Shown piece by piece: positions 56,171-64,000 of a DNA stretch of 64,000 nucleotides. The stretch comes from Euglena gracilis (lineage: Eukaryota; Euglenida; Euglenophyceae; Euglenales): assembly GCA_039621445.1 (NCBI GenBank), contig CP154957.1:31638399-31702398 (forward strand), in the 5' to 3' direction. The notes under the pieces are model-generated. The model was not told where the DNA came from. It saw nothing but the letters and a program-made list of their open reading frames with translations, and ran no database searches. Both the position numbers and the translations under genes were made by a program. Numbering within the stretch: position 1 is the stretch's first letter; every line of letters starts with the position of its first letter.

Positions 56171-58760
56171 CACCAACGGTCCGACAGCGAGGGACAGCCG
56201 CGGCACACCTGGCGATCTGCAAAGCCCTGCAGGGCGGCCAGGCAGTTGAACGGCACCAGGTCGGTCAGGGGCAGGGCCGCCCGCTGCTGCTCCGCGCTGC
56301 CGCCCAGCACCCGGTCCGTAAATCGGGTCCAGGGGGTCACTGATAGACCCTTGGGTGGGTGTGAGGTCCAACTTTAGAGGCTGGGAAATAGCTGGCCCCC
56401 TGCAGCTGGAACGTGCAACTGCACTGGACTTGGGATCGGGCCACCCGAAAACACCAAAGCCACAAATAAAAAAAACACCAAGAATCTGCTACTTATAGAC
56501 CAACAGAGAAAATTGCTGAGTAGGTGAGTTGGGGTGTCTGGTGTGAGAAACAGGCCGCTGCCTGGATGGAGTCACTTCCCTTGTGTGGCTTCAGCGGCGC
56601 CCTCATCGCGGGACTTCAGTGACGTGGAGGACGAACAGGGCGGCGAATGGGGAGAGCGCTGGGTCGCGCTTGCAAACCAAATACGCCAGCATGGAGCCGA
56701 AATGGAAGAGCTTTCCTGTAACGAATGTGGAAACACTGGTTCAAAGGTTAGGGTAAACGTTGGTTTGGCAACCTGACCCATCCCCTGACCCTATACTAAC
56801 AGACCCAAAATCAGACCCTTTCAGGCTTTTGCTTAAAGAGCTTGTGGGGGGGGCTAGGCCCACTGGCCATTTTGCTAGCACTTAGCAAAAAAGCCACTGG
56901 CCAGAACCCCTCCCTCGGGGGGGGGGGGGATTTGGGTCCCCCCATTGGAAAAAAGTTTCTCCGGCGCTGCGCGCCGAGGTGAAAATGAGGTTTTTGTGTG
57001 GTTTTTTTTGGCGGATTTTTGTTCAAAAAAAGGGAAATAGCCATGAATGACATTTTTGGCAATTTTGGGGTCAGAAGAACTTCAGGAGCTCCAGGGTCTG
57101 CTCCCGGGTCACTGGGAAAAAAATTCCACTAGCTGTCCCCGCTAGTAAATCCCTGGTCCATTAAAATTTCTGCTAGCAAAATTTATTTGAACTAGCTGCA
57201 GTCGACCCCCCCCCCCAAGGGTTTGCTGTCCCCCTAAGCTAAAGCCTCGAAACTGTGCCTCAAAACAAACAAACCTACAGAAAACCATTGAAAAAGTCCA
57301 CAAAGGCGCGTTAATAACCCCCGTCAATATGCCACCTCCGGGGTGGGGTGGGTATTCAATGCTCCGGCTTCAGGTGCCCAAAACAACAAACATAGAGGGT
57401 GATAAATGGGGGGGGGGGTCGATCCTCACCGTAATCCTTTTAACAACAAGACCTCCCTTGGGCAGTTGTTACACGTAAAGCTGAGTAGAACTGGGGGGTA
57501 CAACTGCCATGGGCGACCAAATTGGACAGCACGGAGGGAGCTGACAACTGTTTACTCATTTTAACCGAAATGATCCAGAAACCCTTGGATTCCAAACAGT
57601 CGCTGTTTCTCGCCAAGGAGGTGAAGTATTCAACAAGTTAAAAAAAAATCATCCAAAGATGCATCTCTGGTCATTTTGAGTGGCAAAAAAACATCTAGAG
57701 GGGGGGACAAGTTGGGCCACAGAAAGGGGTGACAATGAAGGGGGGAGGACACAACATAGACCCTCAAAAAAAAAACGAGATGCAAAAAAAAACACAAACA
57801 AAGAAATTGCAACCAAAATTATTTCTTCTGGAGGGGACTTCTTCACCTTCTCTGAGGAAAAATTTTGATCACGCAACTGTATTTTGAGAGATTTTGAAAA
57901 GATTTCAGGAACATCACGGTTTCAAAGCCATGGGAATTGGTTGGCCAAAAAAGTACAAAATGACAAAGATTTGACAAGAAAACTTGCAGGGAATCGGGCC
58001 AAATTGTGGGATTCTTCTACATGGAAAAAAATTTCCCCAAAATGGGAGATCGCCAGTGGGGGGAAAAAACAAAACGCAAAAACCCCGCAAATTTTACCAG
58101 AATTGAAAAACACACAAAATAAAAAAAGGTGTTTTTGCGCCCCCCCCCCTCCCAGTGGCAACTTGTCTGGGGGAAGGGACAACTGCTGCAATGCAATTCA
58201 ATGCAGCCAATCATTCACCACAGCATTACCACAAGCATTTTTTTATAACAAAAAAGTTGCTCAAATTTTTTTTGGGATTGGAACAACTGATGATCAAGTG
58301 GCGGAAGGGGAAATTCTCACCAGTCACACAAATGCCCACCAACCCAACATACAACACCACATCATTTCGTTTTGATACCCTCCAAATAATACCCTCCATC
58401 CACTTTGGCAACCCCCCCATACTGGAGGAGAGCCAGAAAAACAAAGAAGATTTCACTTAAAACATCGAATAAATCACAACAGTCAATGCAATTGGTCAGA
58501 ATAAATAAAAAGGCACATACTTTTTTGGGCCCCCCTTTTGACCACTTTGGCAAAACTTTTTGGGAATTTGGAAATTTCCCCAAATACTCCTCCCGTTTCT
58601 CTTGCTTTTCACTTCATTCTGTGCGCACAATGTCACGCTGCGATGCGCGGTGCGGCTGAATCCCCGAGAGAGATATATAGAGAGATATAGAGAGAGAGAG
58701 ACAGAGAGAGATAGAGAAAGGGAGAGAGATAGAGAGAGTGAGAGAGATAGAGAGAGATAT

Positions 58761-58801
<41 letters not shown>

Positions 58802-58804
58802 TAT

Positions 58805-58835
<31 letters not shown>

Positions 58836-61800
58836 TATATACAGATATATACAGGGATATACATATAGAGATACATATATATACATATAGATACATATAT
58901 ATACATATATATAGACACACACACACATATAGATACATATATATACATGTATATACATATATATACATATATATACATATATATACATATATATACATAT
59001 ATATACATATATATACATATATATATTATATATATATATATAATATATATATGTGAAAACAAACGCGGTCATTGGGCTGCCAATGTTCAGGCCTATTTGA
59101 GGGTACTTTTTTTTAAGAGTCGCAAGAGGCTGAAAGAAAATCATTGGCAGATTCCTAAGTGAATGGGAGGTCGGATCCCCTTGCACCACAAAAAAGGGGG
59201 TCGAACCCAAACTTGCCTGTGTTTTTGATCTCCCCACCACAAATGTCCTGGAGAATGGTGCGGTCTGCTCAAGGAATGGGAGGGTCAGGAATAGGGTATT
59301 GGTTTGGGAAAGGCCTTAACCCTCCCCCAAAAATAACACCCGGGTCTTATTTTTGGGTCCATTTCTGGAAGCCTCCAGGGGGGGGGTCTTATTTTGGGGG
59401 GGACTTATTTTTGGATTTTTTCTTGACCAACCCGGGCCCGAAAAAACAACATTGTTCAGTTTCCCAAGAGCACCAAAAATTTTCATTCGGCACTTCGCGC
59501 CATGTGTCAATTGGTGTAAATTGACATTTACCATGTTTTTTTGCACTTCAAAAACCTGAAAATTTTAAAATTTCATCATTTTTGTGTATGAAATTGAGGT
59601 TTTTAGTAGTTTTTCAGGGAAAATTTTCACCGTCTCCGGCACTTCATGCCGTCAGGGGGGGGGGGGTCTTATTTTTGGATTTTTGCTCGATCAGGCCAGG
59701 GGGGGGGGGGGGTTATTTGGGGGGTTAGGTTAATACGTAAGCCTAATGCCTGAATTTGGACCAAACGCCCGCATTTTGGTCTATCAGAACCACAATTCCC
59801 TCTTAGAAAGTGGTCAAAAATCAACAAAAGTGGCTAATAAAAAACTGTAGAGATGTCAAAAATAGAATAAGATAATTAAAACTATCCAAAAATGGCAACA
59901 AGTGGTGAAAATGGATAAAATCTGCCCAGGAATGGCAAAAATAACCAACAGATGCCAAAGATGGTCCAAAATGGCCAAAAATGGCCTGACTGAAGCGCCT
60001 GAAAGGCCAAAAAAAAACTTGGCAAACCTGGCCAAAGGGTGTGCTCAGTGATTATGCCACACCGCGCACCGCACTACACACATGGAATCTCAATGACAAT
60101 AACCAGATTGTCACCGGATACCTTCCAACGCACGTTCAGCATCGGATTCGCCGTCCCTCATCACGAGGGCCAGGGCCCGGAAGAAGTTCATCCACCACGT
60201 TGACCAGCTCACCGCAGGACGGCGGTCACTGGCGAGTGGAGGGCCCTTTTGTCCATCCCCGGCGAAACCCAGCAAAGAGGGCAACCATTTACCTCTGGAG
60301 GGGTGAAGGATCGCCCAACTCATTCGGCAGGGCGTTGCTTAAGGACCCCAGGCTGAAAAAATTCAGGCTGGTTGGAAAAAGGCTGCTGCCCCCCCATCCC
60401 GGGGGGGGGGGGTCCAGCTCAGAGGCTGGAAAAAATGGGCTGGCTGGGAAAAGGCAAAAAGGCTGTTGCTGTTCCCCCCCTCCCCAAAGGGGTCCCGGGC
60501 TGTAGCCGGGGCCCATCCAGGGTCGAAACGGGTGGTAAAAAAACAACCAAAATCACAAAAAATGTGCCAAGAACTGCCAGTTATCCAAAAAAAAAAGATT
60601 TTTTGACCAAAAATGTCCTGGACAGCTTTATTTCGACCCATTTTCGCCTACTTTTGCCCCATTTTTGCCCATTTTTCGGCCCATTTTTGTACCCCCGAAA
60701 GCGAAAATTTACTACCGTAATAATTAAATCTATAATAATAATAACAACAACAACAACAACAATAACAGTAATTAAATCTCATTGATGGGGGAGGGGGGTC
60801 CCAGGCTGGAAAAGGCCGCTGGGGGTGGGGCCAAATTTTTTAAGCAGCGTTGGACATTCTGACCAATACCCCGAGCATGTGCCTCCCTAAAGGGTAAAGG
60901 CCACAACTGGATTCTGAAGAAAAAAAACAGGTGATTCAGTTTCAAAAGAGCTCTGGTCTCCGCGCACAGTGACTGAGCCAGCTGCTCACATGCCAGTTGC
61001 CACTTGATTTACTTACCCCTTGAAACTTGTTAAGTTACCACTTGAAAGTTGTTTCTGATGGTAATCTCATCCAATTCCCAGTTCCAGGCAGCCACCAACT
61101 ACACCACCCCTAAAAATGTGAAAACACCCAAAAAGGGGTGATTGTTTGAGATTTGTTATTGCTTTATTTTTTATATTTTCACCCATTTTCCATGTTGTAA
61201 AAGTGGCATTCTTAAGAAAAAATTTTCTCATTCCCCCCCAAAAAAGAAAACCGTCCCTATGACCAGGCTTCTTTTTAAGACCCCCAGAGGCGAGGAGGGG
61301 GGACTCCCCCCACCCACCCAGCCCGGCACGGGACCCCCCCCCCCCGGGGCAGGGACCCCCAAAAAAATCAGGTCGTCAAAGGCCATTTCCCAAAAAAAAT
61401 TCGGCCATTTGTACCAAAACCCATACCCAGGCCGGACCCCCCCCCAGGGGGTCCGGCATCGGAACCCCCCCCCGGGGGTCTTCTGACTTAGAAAGAAGCC
61501 TGCCTTTGACCCTCGAGTGGGAAGGCTGTTTTTGGCCTAAAAAATTCGGCAGCGAAAAACCAACAAACAGACCCCCCCAAAAAAAATGAGACCCCCCCAC
61601 TGTGGATTCTCAGCAATGGACCAAAAAAAATATCCGGGTCTTTGGGGAGGGGGTAAATACCCCGTTTCTTTGCTGCCCTTGACTGGTTTGAAACTTTGGG
61701 AGGGCCAGCCAGCAACCAACAACAACTCTGAATTTCTGGGAAAAAAAGTCCATCAGCCACACAGGGGGTGGGGGGACTGAAAGGAAGGACATGACCACGC

Positions 61801-62739
61801 AGCCTCACAGGGGACTGAGGAGGTCAATTTCTGGGTAGGAAGTGGAGGCCAGGGAAAAGAAGTGAACAAAATGGACGAAAAATCCGGTGGAATAGGAGGT
61901 GGTGGTCACGAGTTTGTGGACAGACAGAAAAAAAGGTGGAACGCGGCATGGCTGGGACCCAGTCATCATCTGCAACATCTGACGCAGGGATACTTGGATA
62001 ATCTATGCGCTCAGCACTCCTCATCTGCAATGTCCACAGCCACTGTGGTTATGGCGCATGTTTCAGGGGATAAGCCGTCATAAATAATTGCACGGTGCCA
62101 CGCAAGTTAAATATATATTATGCAACCAGCTCACACATCTTCATCACGTTTTGCTTTTTGATGCAAAAACACGAGACCTGAAAAGTTGTCTGCCATGCTC
62201 GTTGCGGCCATAAATTCATTCTGTGTCGCATTGTCCACAAATGTTTTCTTTTTGATTGCCTGTGTCGCTTTTAATTTTCTGGGTACACACAAATTTTAAA
62301 AGAAATCCAAAACATGGCTGTTGTAGCCTTGACACCTTTTTGATTCTACAAATTGTTCCAGAGAAATTCGAAATAAAAAAATGGGGGGGAAATCGATTCA
62401 GATGCCAAATGCAAATAAATTAACTCAAAATCATTTTCCAGCTGAACTCAAATAACACCATATGAAAGAGAACTTTAAAAAAAAAAGCGAAACAGCGAAA
62501 GGGAATTTTTTGAAATGAGAAACACAAGAATCACGAAAACGTGTTCCCATGCCCCCTCCCTGATACCAGCCAACCCATTTAGATTTCTGGATGCCAAGCT
62601 GTGGATTGGGACAACGTACACCAGGTTCTCCCTGGCTCCAGCAATGATTGGTGTTGGCACTGGACCCATCGAGGGGCAACCAGACCCATGACAGCACGAG
62701 GGACTTCATCTGGGGATCCGTCATCATGTCCACGAACTC
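42769..62739 (-). CDS. Multi-exon protein gene, unrecognised (gene model)
   Basis: Fourteen minus-strand exons can be read between 62739 and 42769, most with AG before and GT after. Six consecutive junctions from 60228 to 53080 and from 52880 to 50516 keep phase: 60122/56715, 56615/56349, 56209/53080, 52804/52338, 52257/51654, 51587/51209; the 51061/50678 junction does too. The product is moderately hydrophobic and helix-rich ([57 protein letters not shown]) with an acidic/basic tail ending KWRPMDQWG and TGA. I do not recognise the family. Phase breaks at 62686/60228, 50516/49688 and 45863/43309 suggest missed exons. Introns are full of satellites and transposons. The last five exons are duplicated. 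The 49.6-kb exon could also end in TGA at 49538, which would split the locus into two genes. Confidence 0.6.
43037..43309 (-). CDS. Exon in unit 2, [20 protein letters not shown]...
   Basis: The 273-nt exon lies between CCGTCAG and GTGGTG. It reads [14 protein letters not shown] and ends [11 protein letters not shown]. The start is uncertain because the phase does not match 45863. Copy at 29265-29537, also 273 nt. Confidence 0.55.
44155..44580. repeat. Minisatellite, unit 2 copy
   Basis: Nearly identical to 30380-30815, including the order of variant units. Confidence 0.8.
45263..45452. repeat. Compound microsatellite, unit 2 copy
   Basis: TAAG, TAG, AGC and TAAG/TAG blocks at the place homologous to 31503-31744, with different block lengths. 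Confidence 0.9.
45863..46073 (-). CDS. Exon in unit 2, [20 protein letters not shown]...
   Basis: The 211-nt exon lies between CCACAG and GTTCTT. It contains [20 protein letters not shown] and [20 protein letters not shown]. Copy of identical length at 32156-32366. Confidence 0.65.
46151..46214 (-). CDS. Exon in unit 2, [21 protein letters not shown]
   Basis: The 64-nt exon lies between TGACAG and GTCTGG and joins the next exon in phase 0. A 1-base indel upstream distinguishes the two duplicate copies, as expected if that side is intronic. Copy at 32420-32483. Confidence 0.6.
49548..49688 (-). CDS. Exon in unit 2, [20 protein letters not shown]...
   Basis: The 141-nt exon lies between CTGCAG and GTTTTC. 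It encodes [20 protein letters not shown] and EALQPFG, and its end fits the next exon's phase. If the GT is not used, the frame ends FGFS and TGA (49538-49540). Copy at 35767-35907. Confidence 0.6.
50516..50678 (-). CDS. Exon, [20 protein letters not shown]...
   Basis: The 163-nt exon lies between GCACAG and GTGTGC and joins the previous exon in phase. It is Cys-rich and contains [20 protein letters not shown]. Confidence 0.7.
51061..51209 (-). CDS. Exon, [20 protein letters not shown]...
   Basis: The 149-nt exon lies between CTCTCAG and GTCATG. It is hydrophobic in its second half ([20 protein letters not shown]). Confidence 0.7.
51587..51654 (-). CDS. Exon, [20 protein letters not shown]
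   Basis: The 68-nt exon lies between GGAAG and GTGTGT. The phase fits on both sides. Confidence 0.6.
51690..52210. repeat. G-run rich intronic sequence
   Basis: Repeated CCAGTCA(C/G)TC motifs and several G/C homopolymers of 9-14 bp lie between exons. No gene seen. Confidence 0.5.
52257..52338 (-). CDS. Exon, [19 protein letters not shown]...
   Basis: The 82-nt exon lies between CTTCAG and GTGGTC. Its phase fits both neighbours. Confidence 0.6.
52804..52880 (-). CDS. Exon, [19 protein letters not shown]...
   Basis: The 77-nt exon lies between TCTCAG and GTGGGG and ends DVLGLPK in phase 0. Confidence 0.65.
52911..53080 (-). CDS. Exon, [19 protein letters not shown]...
   Basis: The start after CCAAG fits the previous phase. 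It encodes [20 protein letters not shown] and [20 protein letters not shown]. The GT donor at the 3' end does not fit the next phase, so the end is uncertain; a GC donor about 40 bp earlier would fit. Confidence 0.55.
53195..53770. repeat. Degenerate TTTTGGCCAC satellite
   Basis: Many imperfect repeats of GGCCACTTTTG occur in one orientation. Apparent ORFs are repeat artefacts. Confidence 0.7.
54035..54195. repeat. TA/TATG microsatellites with CCTAGG motifs
   Basis: TATATA and TGTATA tracts are interrupted by TCCTAGTCCTAGG-like units. Confidence 0.8.
54243..54292. repeat. Interstitial telomere-like CCCTAA tract
   Basis: About four CCCTAA repeats are followed by CCCCAA variants. A shorter run is at 54404-54418. 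Confidence 0.75.
54776..55815. repeat. Composite satellite: GCGGTCGGCT arrays around an inverted GGCCA satellite
   Basis: Arrays of a 10-bp unit GCGGTCGGCT lie at 54778-54845 and 55694-55812. Between them, 54915-55255 is TTTTGGCCACTT-like and 55258-55620 is its reverse complement type (AGTGGCCAAAA), giving a large imperfect palindrome centred near 55255. Confidence 0.7.
56106..56169. repeat. (AAC)n microsatellite
   Basis: About 21 AAC units, directly downstream (minus sense) of the exon at 56209-56349. Confidence 0.9.
56209..56349 (-). CDS. Exon, [18 protein letters not shown]...
   Basis: The 141-nt exon lies between ACCCAAG and GTGTGC, in phase with its neighbours. It contains [20 protein letters not shown]. 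Confidence 0.65.
56615..56715 (-). CDS. Exon, [18 protein letters not shown]...
   Basis: The 101-nt exon lies between GTTACAG and GTCCCG. It encodes 33 residues ending LFVLHVTE. Confidence 0.65.
57060..58655. other. No gene recognised
   Basis: Intron-like sequence with A/T runs and several G/C homopolymers. No frame is supported. Confidence 0.45.
58664..59052. repeat. (GA)n to (TATAC)n microsatellite complex
   Basis: GAGAGATA repeats pass into ATATATAC repeats and end in a TATA-rich tract. All ORFs on either strand are artefacts. Confidence 0.9.
59320..59729. mobile_element. MITE-like repeat, reverse-complement relative of 20774-22522
   Basis: The 410-bp element has related ends (CCCTCCCCCAAAAATAAC on the left; the right end reads CCTAACCCCCCAAATAAC in reverse complement) and is flanked by TTAA at 59316-59319 and 59730-59733. 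It matches the 20.8-22.5 kb element in reverse complement but has no LTR element inside. It starts with a short palindrome around CCCGGG. Confidence 0.6.
59760..60110. other. GGCCAAAA-type low-complexity intronic sequence
   Basis: AAATGGCCAAAA-like repeats of the same family as 55258-55620. No gene seen. Confidence 0.4.
60122..60228 (-). CDS. Exon, [19 protein letters not shown]...
   Basis: The 107-nt exon lies between CGCCAG and GTATCC. It begins with one base and ends with one base of a codon, and the latter joins the next exon in phase. A different frame ([12 protein letters not shown]) is also protein-like here. Confidence 0.5.
60480..60835. repeat. Dispersed repeat with internal microsatellite
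   Basis: The sequence GGTCCCGGGCTG... CCAGGGTCGAA ... ACCCCCGAAA, followed by an AAT/AAC microsatellite (60735-60775) and then TAAATCTCATTGATGGGGGA, is related to 31280-31745, 31795-32045, 45040-45450 and 45490-45750. Each has a different microsatellite or A-rich tract at the same place. Confidence 0.5.
60840..62680. other. Mostly unannotated intron-like sequence
   Basis: It contains C/G-run repeats at 61280-61480 and 61560-61600. A weak minus-strand exon candidate ([20 protein letters not shown]) lies at about 61940-62030, but splice sites and phase are not convincing. Confidence 0.35.
62686..62739 (-). CDS. Exon, [18 protein letters not shown]
   Basis: TTGCAG precedes and GTCTGG follows. 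It is 54 nt in phase 0. This is the most upstream exon I can support. Confidence 0.45.
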
Positions 62740-62819
62740 CTGCAATGGACAATATCACATCAGAAGTTATTGTACCCAAAAATGTTCCAAACAAATTTGC
62801 AGAAATATCTGTTTGGCTG

Positions 62820-62940
62820 CATTCTGACCTACGTACTTCCCTGTCTGCCTGCCTGGCGATTTGTCTGTCTGCCTGTGTGTCTGTCTGTCTGTCCGTCCAT
62901 CTGTCTGTCCGTCCGTCCGTCCGTTTGTCTCTCAGGCGGC
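62820..62940. repeat. (TGTC)/(CGTC) microsatellite
   Basis: Tandem TGTC, TGCC and CGTC tetranucleotides. Confidence 0.85.
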
Positions 62941-62959
62941 GCTAATTGCCCACCCTATT

Positions 62960-64000
62960 CTTGTGTATTTTGACGATTTTTGACTGTTTCCGAATCCCTC
63001 TAAAAGGGCCCAAAATTCCAGATTCAGAGGTGTGAGTAGCGGAGTTGGGCCATTGTTTTCCGGACATTACTTGCGCAGTTTTCCACCTAAACTTGTCTGT
63101 GAATTGTGTGTTTTGGGTAAATCAAGAACTATTTTGAAATAGGTAAAAAAAACTGATTTTGAATGGGTGTGGCATGGGCTGTCTCACTGTGATTTTTGTT
63201 ATTCACGGCGTTTGAGAAATGGAAAAAAGTACATCCCAACTGCACGCGGAGAGCTGCCTAAAATGTTAAATGGTGTCTGAAATTGAGGCCAAAATTCAGG
63301 TTGTTTAGGAGGATATCCACGCAAAACAAACCTGGACTCGGATTATCGCCTACAACTGAAAACAAAGCATGGCACGCGGATTCCCGCCTACGATGGGGAT
63401 GCCCAACCAGCAGAGCCGGCACCACTGGGGCACCGGTTAGGAAACCGCTGGGAAAGAAGACCCACAATACAATTAAAAAAAATAGTCATGTCCACTCCAA
63501 TATCACATCCACTGCTTTGGCTGAAATCGGCCCAAAAGAACCCAAGAAAAGATTATTCAAAGTGGCCAATGGGTGAGATAACTTCAACACATCAGGAAGC
63601 AAAAACTGTCATACGCAAACTTTTGTGACATAAATACACTCCTACATTTCATTAAAAAATGAAATGAAAAATGAAACTGCAAAGGTGACCCCTAAAGAAG
63701 CAAGGTTTCCATTTCAGCAGTTTCAAGCGGTGCCAGCGATATCGGCACCGCTTTTTAGGTATCCCCCCTGTGGCACCACCGTTGATGAGTTGTCGGAAGG
63801 AATCCCCCAGTTTTTTGCGTGCATGTGAAGAGTGCAGGGATTACCTCTGTTTCGCACTGGGGATCCCAAATACTCATTCGTGATTTTTCGTAGTTTTTCG
63901 AGAATTTTCGTGCTCCGAAAATTCGTCCGCCTTGGCCCCTTGTGCGTTTTCCAGCTGCTTCAACTGAAAATAATGTGTATTTATTATCTGGCACCCCGAG
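62960..64000. other. No firm gene; possible minus-strand exon near 63964
   Basis: On the minus strand TTATTTTCAG precedes LKQLENAQGAKADEFSE at about 63963-63910, a plausible upstream exon of the multi-exon gene. No fitting donor was found. The rest is unassigned. Confidence 0.3.

Noticed and set aside
58496-59240. Frames rich in SLSLS or IYIY
   Set aside because: Artefacts of GA and TATAC microsatellites.
1-64000. Bacterial or phage interpretation
   Set aside because: Spliced exons, Ty3 and DIRS retroelements and abundant microsatellites rule it out; no operons or ribosome-binding-site patterns.

Overview
This window looks like a nuclear contig from a repeat-rich eukaryote, probably a protist or alga. 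The grounds are: (i) spliced GT-AG exons with matching phases on the minus strand between about 42.8 and 62.7 kb; (ii) three kinds of retroelement (a Ty3/gypsy chromovirus-like element, DIRS-like tyrosine-recombinase elements, and a short LTR-flanked non-autonomous element); (iii) dense microsatellites, minisatellites and poly-G/poly-C runs; and (iv) an interstitial CCCTAA-type tract. I cannot name the species.

Layout. 1-1005: a short segment bounded by 125-127 bp TG..CA direct repeats that abuts and may interrupt gag. 998-14775: a very large Ty3/gypsy-type element on the plus strand. It encodes gag, two CCHC knuckles, protease, a connector, RT, RNase H, integrase with DDX35E, and a chromodomain. 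About 6 kb of extra ORFs follow pol: a Pro-rich ORF, an antisense Lys/Gly-rich ORF, and a long Pro-rich ORF ending in a Cys-rich zinc-binding-like domain. 15.0-16.8 kb: GC-rich tandem repeats and a small basic ORF. 16.8-24.3 kb: two decayed DIRS-like elements on the minus strand. One has its RT split by a roughly 460 bp MITE-like repeat, which is itself split by a 1287 bp LTR-flanked element. 22730-50172: a direct tandem duplication with a unit of about 13.7 kb. 42.8-62.7 kb: an unrecognised multi-exon minus-strand gene whose last five recognised exons lie inside the duplication and therefore occur twice. 53-64 kb: mostly satellites and dispersed repeats between exons.

Two things stand out. 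First, from about 1.1 to 14.8 kb the Ty3 element is packed with short perfect hairpins (arms of 4-11 bp) whose 3-5 nt loops are nearly all A-rich (AAA, GAAA, GAAG, AAAA). The loop is A-rich on the coding strand and becomes T-rich on the plus strand across the antisense ORF, so hairpin polarity follows gene orientation. Second, the same element carries 11 in-frame TAA/TAG codons flanked on both sides by good coding sequence, one of them between two cysteines of a zinc knuckle. The three plus-strand coding blocks run to TGA. This fits UAR read as Gln, stop-codon readthrough, or C-to-T decay of Gln codons. The 17 Gln codons I counted in the host exons are all CAG, so they do not confirm reassignment.

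Pol also contains several reading-frame shifts, some at homopolymers. These could be real decay or assembly errors. Coordinates inside decayed elements are approximate.
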